Assembly: GCF_030269925.1 (NCBI RefSeq)
Contig: NC_085119.1
Location: 16,589,001 to 16,653,000 of the forward strand
Direction of reading: 5' to 3'
Length of the DNA stretch: 64,000 bases
DNA from: Bombyx mori
Lineage: Eukaryota; Arthropoda; Insecta; Lepidoptera; Bombycidae
In this document: piece by piece, positions 32,490 to 42,792 of the stretch
How positions within the stretch are numbered: position 1 is the first letter of the stretch
Layout: each line of letters starts with the position of its first letter
Made by a program: the position numbers and the translations under genes
Notes under the pieces: model-generated
Told to the model about the DNA's origin: nothing
The model's input: only the letters and a program-made list of their open reading frames with translations
Database searches by the model: none

Positions 32490-33160
32490 AAAAAAGCGAA
32501 CACTAAAACCGCTTACATTGACATGGAAATTATTTTTTAAACTTCGAAATGATCCAAACTGTAATATTTGGCAATGAAATTACTAGACCATGTTCATTAA
32601 AGTAAATGGACAATTGTTTGGGGTAGCGTACTGTTCTCTTCACATCGTGCGCATAGTAGAGCCCGAGGCTGTACAAAACATAAATTATGAATTATGAATA
32701 TCAACGTTCGACAAGTAAACACGACTCGCTACATAGAGCTCGTTACACGAAGAGACGAAGCTTTGTCTAAGCTCTGAATAAATAAATGTGTTTTGTGTAG
32801 TTTTGATTATACCCAAAATTTATGTATCTTTAATATTAATGTCTTTTTTCGTATTCTCGGTTTGAGATTTTTCAGCTTCATTAGTTGCAACCAAAAAAGT
32901 ATTTGTTCTCAAATCTAGATTAAATTTTATATTTCAGTAAAATTTCAGTGAAATCATATTAGATTTAGAAAAGTAGCTGTTTTAAATTGAGGCAATCGTC
33001 ACCGATATAAAGCTAGAATTGTCATGGGTATCAGAAATATAATCCTAAAAAAATTTATATCTGGAGCAGAGATATTGAATCTCACCGGAAATCAAATTTG
33101 AACCAATCGTAATTCTAGTTGACTAATAAATGGGCTGATGGGATGATTCTCGACAGGTTT
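32490..33160. other. Unassigned stretch
   Basis: No gene or repeat is recognised. Confidence 0.35.
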
Positions 33161-33162
33161 TT

Positions 33163-33317
33163 ACTGATGGTAGGACCTCTTGTGACTCCGCACGGGTAGA
33201 TACTACCACCCTGCCTATTTCTGCAGTGAAGCAGATATGCGTTTCGGTTTGAAGGGTGGGGCAGCCGTTGTAACTATACTGAGATCTTAGAACTTATATT
33301 TGAAGGTGGGTGGCGCA
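33163..33317 (+). mobile_element. Bm1: Bm1-type SINE, 3'-truncated
   Basis: Begins TACTGATGGTAGGACCTCTT and breaks off after GGTGGGTGGCGCATT, losing the A-tailed half. It is the left arm of an inverted Bm1 pair. Confidence 0.9.
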
Positions 33318-33558
33318 TTATTTCTTATGAGGGTGGACGAGCTTACGCCCTCCTGGTGTTAAGTTGTTACCGAGACCTATAGACATCTCCAAAGTAAAAG
33401 CCGCCACCCACCTTCAGACATAAGTTTAAAGTCTCAGTTCAGTACAACGGCTGCCCCACCCTTTAAACTGAAACGCATTACTACTTTACGGCAGATATAG
33501 GCGGGGTGGTGGTACCTACCCGTGCGGACTCACAAGACGTCGTCCTACCACCAGTAAA
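33318..33558 (-). mobile_element. Bm1: Bm1-type SINE, inverted partner
   Basis: Begins ATTTCTTATGAGGGTGGACG with no T-rich tail and ends CGTCCTACCACCAGTAAATG. Lack of both tails at the junction suggests a rearrangement or twin-priming inversion, not two independent insertions. Confidence 0.9.
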
Positions 33559-33561
33559 TGT

Positions 33562-33665
33562 CAGTCTCTGTTACCCATAACACAGGGTATCCCAAATTGG
33601 GGCAAGATGACCATGCGTGATTTGTTCCCAGTTATTATTATCATTTATTTATACCTTCTGAATTG
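33562..33665 (+). mobile_element. SINE tail fragment (third SINE family)
   Basis: GTCTCTGTTACCCATAACAC, AGGGTATCCCAAATTGG and a TTATTATTATCATTTA end match in order the 3' parts at 41.54 kb and, inverted, 37.15 kb. The tRNA-like head is lost. Confidence 0.65.
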
Positions 33666-33990
33666 TATTGAAGATAATCGGTATAAACTCGGCTTCGGTG
33701 GCATGCGGCGTGATGGTGATAAGGGGACCACATCAAACAATTTCTGACAGCATTCTCCAATGACTTTTAAAGTCGACTGTTACCAGAGCTGCGTTCGTAA
33801 ACCCTGAACATGTTAATACTCCATACATTCAGTTCCGTGTCAATACTTAGAAAGTTCTCGGGTCGCGTCACGCGCATTGTCAGGAATCGTGCATCATATT
33901 ATCCCGTTTCGCATACTAATTAGTTTACAACGAAGCTAAAGTTGAATGGATGTGGTACATGCAAAGTCTAAGTTTTATTCATATTGTGTT
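33666..33990. other. Unassigned stretch
   Basis: No gene or repeat is recognised. Confidence 0.3.
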
Positions 33991-34108
33991 TTTTTTTTTA
34001 TTGCCTTTGTAGGCAGACGAGCATACGGCCCACCTGATGGTAAGTGGTCACCGTCGCTCATGGACGTCAGCAATGCCCAGGGGCAGAGTCAAGCCGCTGC
34101 CTACCAGT
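33991..34108 (-). mobile_element. Family C LINE 3' tail, inverted
   Basis: TTTTTTTTTTATTGCCTTTG, TAGGCAGACGAGCATACGGC, GTCGCTCATGGACGTCAGCA and GGCAGAGTCAAGCCGCTGCC give the reverse complement of 12831-12950. A second, worn partial repeat of GGTCATGGCTTATGGACATC follows at 34170. Confidence 0.75.
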
Positions 34109-34372
34109 GTGTTGTCTGAATAAAATATTTCTGGTTGCGAAACGAGCGTTTACTACCTGCTGTTGAGTGGTCATGGCTTATGGACATCAGCAACGCCAGG
34201 GAAGCCGTCAATAATGGACAAAAGAAAAAAAAGGAATAAAGAGATTACAAAGCGCTGAGAAAATACCGTATAGTAAAGTTCACTTTACAACTGGATGGTT
34301 GGTGGCAAATATTATTATAATCTCTAGAAATGCATTGTAGATAAATGCGTTGATAACAGGTAGCAGATATCG

Positions 34373-34590
34373 CGCCTAAAGTACCACCACCCCGCCTATT
34401 TCTGCCGTGAAGCAGTAATGCGTTTCGGTTTGAAGGGCGGGGCAGCCGTTGCATTTATACGGAGACCTTATAACTCATATCTCAAGGTAGGTGGCGACAT
34501 TTACGTTGTAGATGTCTATGGGCTCCGGTAAACACTTAACATCAGATGGTCCGTGAGTACGTGCACACACCTAAGCAACAAAAAAAGTTT
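34373..34590 (+). mobile_element. Bm1: Bm1-type SINE, head-less and 5'-shortened
   Basis: Begins at AAAGTACCACCACCCCGCC and ends CTAAGCAACAAAAAAAG. The GTGAGTCCGC segment is missing and several substitutions are present. Confidence 0.85.
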
Positions 34591-35270
34591 ACTGGTGTCA
34601 TTTAATAACAAAGCTGCACGTTCTAAATAAGCATATTGTTATTGAATATAGTGACGACAGCATTGTCACGTTGATAAAACCTTAGAACGGTGGAGATAAT
34701 GAAAATCGCGAGCATCTAATTAGCTCTTAGAATATAGCGATTTTTACTTAAATTTGATAAGTGCAGCAATTCCAGAGGCAGAGTTAAATCTACACTGGCT
34801 GATGAGCTAATTTATAGCAAAACGTTTAAAAAAATATCCGGATCTAATTTCAATTTTTAGGGTTCCAGGCAGGTAATGGTAGCTGATTGGATGTACAAGG
34901 TTATTTTGTTAGTGAAAATCATTATTAAAACATCCAGTAACTTTATTTCTTAGTGATTTAAAACAAACGCACGTTACATCACTATGCTATCGATCGTTGA
35001 AGCATTGTTCTTGTAACACGATAATCGATACATCGTTAAATCTCTGTAGGCGTCCTGACTACTCTTACGTCTTGCTCATGCAACGTAATCTCACAAAAGG
35101 TTTGAACAGGACGGAGGCAGATTAGAAATCCCGTTTTTAAGCTGATGATAAATTTCTTTTTTTTTTCTTTTGAAGCGTAGGCAAAGGGATTATCGGTCTA
35201 TATTCGGAGGTTTATTTGTTGTGGTAGTATATACTTGTTCCATCTAAACAAAACGCTGGTTAACTTTTGA
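34591..35270. other. Unassigned stretch
   Basis: No gene or repeat is recognised. Confidence 0.35.
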
Positions 35271-35299
35271 ACTTCATCCTTATTTACAGGTTAACTTTC

Positions 35300-35633
35300 C
35301 TTTAGGTTGAATCAGAAATGAGGACATTTCGTAGAAGAACCAATCTTGCTGATATATCTAGTAGAATTACCAAGCTGAAGTGGCAGTGGGCTGGCCACAT
35401 AACGCTAAGATCGAATGGCAGATGAGGCATAATGATTCTTGAGTGGAGATCACGGCAAGCGCATTGTGGGACGACCACCTACCAGATGGACCGATAACTT
35501 AGTCAAAAACTTGGGTCACGTTTGATGTAGGTAGTAACGGACCGACCGCTCTGGAGATCGATTGGAGTCGCCTATGGAGAGGCCTATGTTAAGCAGTGGA
35601 CAGCCATAAGCTGAGATGATGATGATGATGATA
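35300..35633 (+). mobile_element. RTE-like LINE 3' end (RT C-terminus), plus strand
   Basis: The plus frames give ITKLKWQWAGHITLRSNGR, later DRSGDRLESPMERPML-like sequence with shifts, and the nucleotide end GGCCTATGTTAAGCAGTGGA plus a GAT run at 35617-35632. This matches the 2.5-2.8 kb element (LKWQWAGHI... AYVQQW). There are multiple stops and frameshifts. Confidence 0.75.
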
Positions 35634-35938
35634 ATTTTCTTTAGTTGAATAATATTACCTATATTGAAATCCATATCGTCAGCTCGTTGTACACCAAGTG
35701 GCCCGTTAGTATAAATAATGTTATTAGGTTCATAGCCTGTGGGCATCCTGCATGTCACTGATACCAAAAATCCAAAGGTCTAATGGCTAAAGCGGCCTCT
35801 GTACTGGTTTCGAGTTGTAAGAATATCTATGGAGTTAATTTTTTCTGGTAGGTGCCATTTGTATTTATTACAAGGTATACTGTAATCCTGCACATAAATG
35901 TATCATCCTGCTTTGAGGATTAAAGGGTAGGGTAAATG
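35634..35938. other. Unassigned stretch
   Basis: No gene or repeat is recognised. Confidence 0.3.
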
Positions 35939-36065
35939 AGATTTTGACTTCCTGTTTCAAGATATAAGGTGGGATTTACGTTAAGTACCCTCTATTCCAT
36001 TGGTAATGGAAATGGTTTGATTCCACTTACACCAGGCGAGATGTGAGTCGTGATCTCCATTTATT
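35939..36065 (+). mobile_element. Bm1: Very old Bm1 fragment
   Basis: TTCAAGATATAAGGTGGGAT, an ACGTTAAGTAC stretch and ACACCAGGCGAGATGTGAG follow Bm1 order but with many changes. Confidence 0.4.
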
Positions 36066-36530
36066 CAGAGCATCAAAGAAGGTCGCAGAATAATTCCAAC
36101 ATTATGGTCATACGCCTGTATAGAAACGGATTATTGATAATATATTTCGGTCAAGAGACAGTTACTTATTGCTAAATCACCAGTGGCCTTTTGAGGAGCG
36201 GGAACTTGATTTGCAAAAGCGAAACTAGGTTTATGGCTAGCCTTAGTAGTACACAGTGTCTTAAAGAACATTAAACCGTAATAGTGTTTGGCAAGTACTT
36301 TTATTGCCTTCGAAGGACCGTTCGCTCATGGACATCATGTCTTTCTCTCTCTCTTCCTTTCTCTCGCGCCTATGTACTCTTTTAGAAGGAGGAGAAGGTA
36401 AAGCTAAAAGAGAAGATAGGTAGATGCTACTATCCTATATCAACCACGAAGCAAGTTCCAGTTCCATAAATTCCAGTTTGAAGAGTAGGTCAGCCGCTAT
36501 ACAGTTCAATTGGGACTTTAACGTAATGAC
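36066..36530. other. Unassigned stretch
   Basis: Holds a CT run (36350-36366) and a short segment near 36310 resembling the family C tail. No gene is seen. Confidence 0.3.
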
Positions 36531-36775
36531 TGGTGGTAGGACCTCTTGTGAGTCCGCGCGGGTAGGTACCACCACCCTGCCTATTTCTGCCGTGAAGCAG
36601 TAATGCGTTTCGGTTTGAAGGGTGGGGCAGCCGTTGTAACTATACTGAGATCTTAGAACTTATATCTCAAGGTGGGTGGCGCATTTACGTTGTAGATGTC
36701 CATGGGCTCCAGTAACCACTTTACACCAGGTGGGCTCTGAGCTCGTCCACCCAACTAAGCAATAAAAAATAAAAA
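36531..36775 (+). mobile_element. Bm1: Bm1-type SINE, head-less
   Basis: ACTGGTGGTAGGACCTCTTG to AAGCAATAAAAAATAAAAAG. Well preserved. Confidence 0.9.
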
Positions 36776-36802
36776 GGCTGTGGCATTCACATTGTAATTT
36801 TA

Positions 36803-36932
36803 CTGGTAGTAGGACCTCTTGTGAGTCCGCGCGGGTAGGTACCACCGCCCAGCCTACTTCTGCCGTGAAGCAGTAATGTGTTTCGGTTTGAAAGGTGGGG
36901 TAGCCACCACCCATCTAAGCATTAAAAAAATC
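36803..36932 (+). mobile_element. Bm1: Bm1-type SINE with large internal deletion
   Basis: Starts ACTGGTAGTAGGACCTCTTG. At GGTGGGGTAGCC it jumps to ACCACCCATCTAAGCATT and a short A-tail, so about 120 bases are deleted. It is in tandem with the copy 30 bp upstream. Confidence 0.9.
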
Positions 36933-37143
36933 TATGGAGAGCCATTTGAACTGTCAATAATTCTATTGCGCCGATTCTCATACTACGGAGGAACTTCGAC
37001 TCTCTCTGTGTTTTTACTGTATTGTATAGAGAGAGCCTTGCAGATTTGTTTCAGACTTCTTTTTAACGTCGCAACTCCCGCCACCGAAGCAGACTATATT
37101 TAAACTACGTTTATAAATAAACAAATAATAAAGATTTTTAAAA
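36933..37143. other. Unassigned stretch
   Basis: No gene or repeat is recognised. Confidence 0.3.
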
Positions 37144-37380
37144 AAACTGGGTACAAATTACATACGGTCATCCGGCCCCAATTTAGGATTCCCTGTGGTA
37201 TGGGTACCAGAGACTGACATACATACTTACATATGTTTAAGTATATACATATACAGATAATAATCACTCGGGCAAAGAGCAAACAAACCTGTTCATCACA
37301 AAAATGTTTGCCCGATGTCAGAATTGAACCCGCGACTTTTTACCTAGAACCACAAAAAACGTCTATAGCGCATTTTTATG
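37144..37380 (-). mobile_element. tRNA-headed SINE (third family), inverted
   Basis: Minus strand: a B-box-like GTCGCGGGTTCAATTC at 37321-37336, GGGCAAACATTTTTGTG, a TATGTATGTCAGTCTCTGG stretch, and the tail ACCCATACCACAGGGAATCC. The tail matches 33.56 and 41.54 kb. The A-box is not clearly preserved. Confidence 0.65.
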
Positions 37381-37454
37381 CCAGCTTGGGCTCTGGAATG
37401 TACTTTCCTTAACCATGTTTCTTTGCTAAGCAGGGTTTTAGGAGAGTACTCAGT

Positions 37455-37503
37455 GGTTACCATTTACTTGGCTTTGCCCCTGACATTACTGAAGTCTATA
37501 TCT
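37455..37503 (+). repeat. Family C LINE tail fragment
   Basis: TTGGCTTTGCCCCTGACATT and ACTGAAGTCTATA match the 3' UTR of the family C LINE. It ends where the tRNA-headed SINE begins. Confidence 0.5.
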
Positions 37504-37504
37504 G

Positions 37505-37775
37505 AAACGGCCGTCTGGTGTAGTGGTAAGTGACGTGGTCACTACACAAGGGAGTCGCGGGTTCGAATCCCGCAAAGGGAAGATATTTGTATGATAAATA
37601 TAAAATGTCTTTTCCGGGGTTATGGATGTATATTAAAGATATGTATGTGTATAATAAAAATCTTACATTTATTTCCGTTATCTGGTACCTGTAACACAAG
37701 TTGTTTACGAAACTTAGCACGGGACCAGTTAACGTAGCGTGATTGCTAGTAAACATTTATTTATTTATTTAGTTA
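37505..37775 (+). mobile_element. tRNA-headed SINE (second family), copy 2
   Basis: A-box-like TGGTGTAGTGGTAAGTGACG and B-box GGGTTCGAATCCC at 37558-37571, body and 3' end as in 13.2 kb, finishing GATTGCTAGTAAACATTTAT and a TTTA run. It differs from copy 1 by a few substitutions and small indels. Confidence 0.8.
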
Positions 37776-38235
37776 TTTATAGTCTCCACTAGCCCACAGG
37801 TGTACCATATATATATCTATCAAGGAACGTAAGAAAACAAAATGACGTGGTATTCACATTGCATCTGGTATGGAGCAATATATTTATTTATCATATTAAA
37901 ATTTAAGAAATCGTTATTACACAACACTTTCCTTGATCACACATCACCTTCTCCGTATATGGTGTAGACACTCTTTACTTGTCGAAAAACACCAATCAAA
38001 GCCATTTATAGCACACGATTACACACATCTCTGTTTTTGGTGAAATGTCATTTAATGTCTTCAGCAATATAAGCGTTATCGCGTCAGTAATTACATATTT
38101 CATATTTTCTTATAGCTTCGATACGCGGTTGAGCTGATGGCACACCTGTTGATAAATCATTAGGGAAGCTGATACTCACGAAATTGCTTGAGACCCATAG
38201 ATATAGATCGAAGTCTTCACGATGCGAAGTCTTTT
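37776..38235. other. Unassigned stretch
   Basis: No gene or repeat is recognised. Confidence 0.3.
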
Positions 38236-38437
38236 TTTATATATTTTTATTGCTTAGATTGGTGGACGAGCTCACAGCCCACCTGGTATGAAGCGGTTAC
38301 TGGAGCCCATAGATATCTACAACGTAAATGCGCCACCCACCTTGAGATATAAGTTCTAAGGTCTCAGTATAGTTACAACGGCTGCCCCACCCTTCAAATC
38401 GAAACGCATTATTGCTTCACGGCAGAAATAGGCGGGG
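38236..38437 (-). mobile_element. Bm1: Bm1-type SINE, head-less, 5'-truncated
   Basis: TTTTTATATATTTTTATTGC to GGCAGAAATAGGCGGGGT, after which similarity stops before the CCTACCCGTGCGG block. A worn repeat of the AGCGTGATTGCTTCATGACA type follows at 38468. Confidence 0.9.
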
Positions 38438-38439
38438 TC

Positions 38440-39330
38440 TCAAGTCTGTCTGATTCTCCAATCTAGAAAGCGTGATTGCTTCATGACAGAAACTAGGCCG
38501 CATTATGGTGTCTCACCCAGTTCTCATTACGGCCTGAGACATGTAATGATATTCCTTTTAAGACGTGTAAGTCTTTTATCGTTGCCCATAAAAAACCTCA
38601 AGATTTTTTGTTTACAGATTTATTAATCCACACCCAAAATTATCCCGACCTCTGTATTTATTGAGAGGTAGCTTTTTTTTTATTCCTTTATGTCAGTGGT
38701 TAAATTCATTAATACCGTTTTCGTAAATCTGTACTCGAACTTCAATTTTGATTCTCACGACCGAAATAACGTGATTTTTATGCGAGTTTCGACTGTTTAT
38801 GATTACGGACGGACGTTTTACCGAGAATCGCATGTGTCTGTCTGTAATGGATACGAGATCGTGTCGGTCATTCAATGCAAATCGCTGCGAACTTAATATG
38901 CAGTTTAAGTCAGTGCAACTGCGATAATTAAACATATTTGGCGATTCCCTTCCAATATTTAAGAACAACATTATAAAAAGTTGTTGTTGAACCTCAACCT
39001 CAGCCTTGGTCTGAGTACTCGGGTATTACTGTCCTTGTTGTCTTTCTTTTGTTTTTAATTTTTTATTATTATTAATAGTATTGTTAAATCTCTATTAATA
39101 TTATATTAATGTAATGCATGCTGTGATTGCTTCTAATTAGAGTTGCAGTTATCAATTGCTCTATACATGTCAATGTTATTTTATGTCTTACTGTAAACCC
39201 TGACGGTAATCCTTAAATAAATAAATAAATAATCATGGCTCACTTGTCGTGATAAATTTTAGCATTAAAATTTTGTGTAGCACACTGAAATAGTAATATT
39301 TTTTTTCGGAATAGGGTATTCGATAATAAA
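38440..39330. other. Unassigned stretch with a LINE-like simple tail
   Basis: Overlapping frames on both strands at 38690-38970 are not coding-like. At 39190-39232 CCCTGACGGTAATCCTTAAA leads into an AAAT run, which may be the 3' end of a worn LINE. Confidence 0.35.
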
Positions 39331-39332
39331 GG

Positions 39333-39485
39333 GTTATTCAGTACAATCTGGAAAGGGCCAATTGGCCAAAGAAGGATAGGGAGACCGAAAAGACGATGGG
39401 CTGGCGACATAACCGAAATAATAGGAAAGGACTGGCAAACTATCGGCAAGGACAGAGACTGGTCTCCACTGGTCCAAAGGTCCAT
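39333..39485 (+). pseudogene. LINE RT C-terminal relic
   Basis: The plus frame reads GPIGQRRIGRPKRRWAGDIT, then KDWQTIGKDRDWSPL. The GRPKRRW...DI...W pattern marks the end of RTE-like endonuclease-RT proteins. Only about 45 codons remain and there is no clean tail. The 85-codon frame on the opposite strand is a shadow. Confidence 0.6.
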
Positions 39486-39640
39486 ATCCAATAACAAAAA
39501 CTAACTCTTACTAACATGTAGACAATAAGAATTAATAACTAACTAAACATTAACAAACAAATACCACATTTGAAATGAAAGTTAGAAATAAGGAAATACA
39601 GACTTTTTTATTTTTATTTATTTATTCAGTACGAAGTTTT

Positions 39641-39891
39641 ATCTTTTTTTTTTATTGCTTAGATGAGTGAACGAGCTCACAGCCCACCTGGTGTTAAGTG
39701 GTTACTGAAGCCCATAGACATCTACATCGTAAATGCGCCACGCACCTTGATATATAAGTTCTAAGGTCTTAGTATAGTTACAACGGCTGCTCCACCCTTC
39801 AAACCGAAACGCATTACTGCTTCACGGCTGAAATAGGCAGGGTGGTGGTACCTACCCGTGCGGACTCACAAGAGGTCCTACCACCAGTAAA
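39641..39891 (-). mobile_element. Bm1: Bm1-type SINE, head-less
   Basis: TTTTTTTTTATTGCTTAGAT to GGTCCTACCACCAGTAAAAA. Preservation is good. Confidence 0.9.
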
Positions 39892-40202
39892 AAGTTTAGA
39901 GTTTGTGTTTCTTTCATGTTCAATTATTGTTTTTTGCGTTACATCCTTCTATATGAGTGAAATGTTCGCTCCCTGTTTCGAAATGCTGCGTTAAGCTGAC
40001 GCATCGATGCTTGCAATGACATCTCATTCGAGATATTACATTCCGTGACAACGTAATGCAATAATGATCGATACATTCGGGTTTTTTTTTTTGGTTCGTA
40101 CAGAGACTATTGATTTTACGAATTGAAACTTATAAATATTACATTATTACTTGTCATTCTGTTCTTTATATTTCATTTTATATCTATGGTATTTCTTTAT
40201 TC
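39892..40202. other. Unassigned stretch
   Basis: No gene or repeat is recognised. Poly-T runs occur near 40082 and 40204. Confidence 0.3.
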
Positions 40203-40203
40203 T

Positions 40204-40487
40204 TTTTTTTTTTTGGATTGATGGACAAGCTCACAGCCCACCTGGTGTTAAGTGATTACTGGAGCCCATAGACATTTACAACGTAAATTCGCCACCCACC
40301 TTGAGATATAAGTTCTAAGATCTCAGTATAGTTACAACGGCTGCCCTACCCTTCAAACCGAAACGCATTACTTCTTCACGGCAGAAATAGGCAGGGCGGT
40401 GGTACCTACCCGTGCGGACTCACAAGAGGTCCTACCACCAGTAATTACGCAAATTATAATTTTGCGGATTTCATTTTTATTAATATA
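40204..40487 (-). mobile_element. Bm1: Bm1-type SINE, 5' end met by a Helitron
   Basis: Poly-T then GGATTGATGGACAAGCTCAC, the body, and ATTATAATTTTGCGGATTTC up to TTTTTATTAATATA. The sequence then becomes a Helitron end at 40488 and Bm1 does not resume beyond it. Confidence 0.85.
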
Positions 40488-40784
40488 CTAGCTCACCCGG
40501 CATACTTCGTAGTGCCTCAATCGATAAATAAAAGACCTAAAGTTTTCTATAAAATAAACTTAAGAAAAACAAAAGGAATCCGTCCGACAGGGGATGCATC
40601 AAAGGAAAAACATTTTTTTTTCTTTTTATATAAGTCCGAGCATTTTCATATTTATTCACCTTTTAAACCTTCTCTGGACTTCCACGAATAATTCAAGACC
40701 AAAATTAGGCAAATCGGTCCAGCCGTTCTCGAGTTTTAGCGAGACTAACGAACAGCAATTCATTTTTATATAATAATATATAGA
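40488..40784 (-). mobile_element. Short Helitron-type element, third copy
   Basis: On the minus strand it starts TCTATATATTATTATATAAA, contains AACGGCTGGACCGATTT and ends GCCGGGTGAGCTAG before T. It has 5' TC, 3' CTAG, no inverted termini and an A/T insertion point. The family differs from the copies at 3.2 and 4.4 kb. It is about 297 bp and non-coding. Confidence 0.65.
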
Positions 40785-41400
40785 TTTTGAACAGTTCACT
40801 TTGGAGGTTCACGACAGAGGTATTCAGATTAATAAACCGATAACTTTAATTGAAGATATTTTTAGTAAAGATAGTTTTTCTTTCTATTTGTCAAGCTTTC
40901 AAACTGGTCAATATTGCTTATGGTTAAGTTAGCTTATTATTTTCTTACATCAAGGACACGACCCACAGCATTAAAATGCAGAAAAAATCATCCGATTTGC
41001 TCATGTTATTATAAATAGAATTATGTTGTGTACAGCATTTATGTTTGATACAAACTCGCATATAAAAATAAGAAATGTTCCCAAAATCTTAAATACAATC
41101 CGATTCTATATCTCTCTAATAACCCGAACTCGAAAAGCGCCTTAACAATGACAAAATTTACGAGTTTACCAAAACACAATGAAGATGTACAAACAAACTA
41201 CACGTAATAATGTATAGAGATAAGTTGGACATGCGTTTACGTAGGTTGAACCCAATACTAGATAAAAGGATTTTTTTGTATGTCGCATTTAAAGTCAGAA
41301 ATCAGTGATTTTGAGTTTTTAACTCTTGACCATCCTATGTTAGAGATAATATTCTCAGCTCATAAAAATACGTTTGTATGGCATTATAAAATATAAAAAT
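40785..41400. other. Unassigned AT-rich stretch
   Basis: No gene or repeat is recognised. Confidence 0.35.
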
Positions 41401-41404
41401 GTTA

Positions 41405-41640
41405 TGTTCATTGGCTAGCCCGGTGGTGCAGTAGCGCCTCTAACTGCTAGGCCAAGAGACGTGGGTTTGATTCGCACATCGGAAAAACTTTGTGTGCTCT
41501 TTATTTAGGTGCTTAATATCTATATAAGGATATATTTAGTCTCTGGTTCCCCATAGTACAGGGAATTCTAGTTTGACACCAGATAACTTCTATGTGACTC
41601 GTCCAGATTATTATTATCATCTTATTCATCGATGTGCCGG
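41405..41640 (+). mobile_element. tRNA-headed SINE (third family), forward
   Basis: The head GGCTAGCCCGGTGGTGCAGT with GTGGGTTTGATTCGC 45 bases on resembles A- and B-boxes. The tail GTCTCTGGTTCCCCATAGTA, CAGGGAATTCTAGTTTG and TTATTATTATCATCTTA matches 33.56 kb and inverted 37.15 kb. The B-box departs from consensus (GGTTTGATTC), so transcription potential is doubtful. Confidence 0.65.
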
Positions 41641-41885
41641 CGATCCCACGGACAGAAAGAGCTTACAGCTCACCTGGTTTTAAGTGGTTTTTGGAGCCCA
41701 CTGTCACCGCAAAGAGAATAACGACCCCTTCGAGGACCAAGTTCAAAATCTCAACTGTGTTCTAAAACAGTTCTGTGACCATTCAAACCGGTTTATAATA
41801 CGGCCTACCTCGAGTGAGTTTGTAAATTACTAAAAGTTAACATTGATTTTTATTACACTGTGTAATTCCTTCATCAGGGAGATTT
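41641..41885 (-). mobile_element. Bm1: Old Bm1-type SINE
   Basis: In order: GCTCACCTGGTTTTAAGTGG, TTTTGGAGCCCACTG, CATTCAAACCGGTTTATAAT, and TTGATTTTTATTACACTGTG near the 5' body. Substitutions and gaps are heavy. Confidence 0.55.
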
Positions 41886-42290
41886 AGATGAATTGATTTA
41901 AAAATTACACTTGTCACAATTCGAAATGTATCATACAGTTCATTAAATGCCGAATGTACTATCCATTAGTTCGTGGAGATCGTTAAAATTACTTATCTTA
42001 TCAATCTATGGTCCCCTTAAAACTAAAATAATGTTTGTTATTAAATGCAATGATAATTTTAAAACATTTGTACTTATGGGCGTATTTGAAAAAGTCTAAA
42101 ATTAAACTTTAGACGTGACGTTTGATCGTGCATCGCGTGGGGCGTCCGGTGTCGTGACATTCCTTTTGTTTCTTTGTGTGTCCGTGCGTTTGTTGCGTAG
42201 GACGAATCGATTTTATATACATATGAAGGTCTGAGTGAAAAGAAAACGGTCTTAAGAGATGTAATATGAGAATTTCCTTGATATTGGCTA
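41886..42290. other. Unassigned stretch
   Basis: A 98-codon minus-strand frame here has no recognisable family motif and is probably random. No repeat is seen. Confidence 0.35.
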
Positions 42291-42291
42291 A

Positions 42292-42348
42292 TTCTTCTTC
42301 TTCTCAGTCGGATACTCTTGTCAGAGTGGTCGTGGTTGCGCTGACGAT
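42292..42348 (-). mobile_element. LINE 3' tail fragment (family of 23.5 kb)
   Basis: TTCTTCTTCTTCTCAG plus ACTCTTGTCAGAGTGGTCGT is the reverse of the 3' flank of the RT fragment at 23.5 kb, with a GAA-type simple tail. Confidence 0.55.
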
Positions 42349-42361
42349 GTATATGCAGAAG

Positions 42362-42600
42362 TCCGGTCACCGTCTTCGCCGAACCCGTCGCTTGCGACGA
42401 AGGGGTCGATGAGTAAATTAACCCATATTCTCAGTGAGTCGCGTTTCCGATCCGGTTGTAGATTCTGCGAAGCATTGTTCTTGCTAGGGCCAGTGTTAGC
42501 GACACACCTGGTTTGAGCCCCGTAAGCTCACCTCACGTTAAAGAGAAGCTGAAATAGCCTCTCAAGGCTACCAGGCTACCAGCATAGGTAGGGGGAAAAA
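42362..42600 (+). repeat. Family B retro-repeat, copy 9
   Basis: CGTCTTCGCCGAACCCGTCG, CGACGAAGGGGTCGATGAG, GATTCTGCGAAGCATTG and GCATAGGTAGGGGGAAAAAA. The CTCAGACACAGCCC segment is deleted. Confidence 0.8.
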
Positions 42601-42717
42601 AATCAGAAACACCTGTTAGGTCGCCGTGCTCAAGAGGGTCCTCTTGCCCTCCAGGCAATGCGCTTCTAGGTCTATCAGCTTATTCATTTAACTTTTTTAC
42701 AGTTAACATACACCCTA

Positions 42718-42792
42718 TCTGATGATGAGTAATCATCGTCGCTCGTGGATGTCAGCAAGGCCAGAGACTTACAGGACATCGCTGACGCCCCT
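42718..42792 (-). repeat. Worn family C LINE tail
   Basis: ATCTGATGATGAGTAATCAT, CGTCGCTCGTGGATGTCAGC and AAGGCCAGAG follow the family C tail order in reverse. Confidence 0.5.

Noticed and set aside
38690..38971. Overlapping frames on both strands as an exon
   Set aside because: Both strands stay open by composition; no splice sites or motif support either.
42074..42370. 98-codon minus-strand frame
   Set aside because: His/Arg/Ser-rich, no family match, and it overlaps the LINE tail fragment at 42.29 kb.
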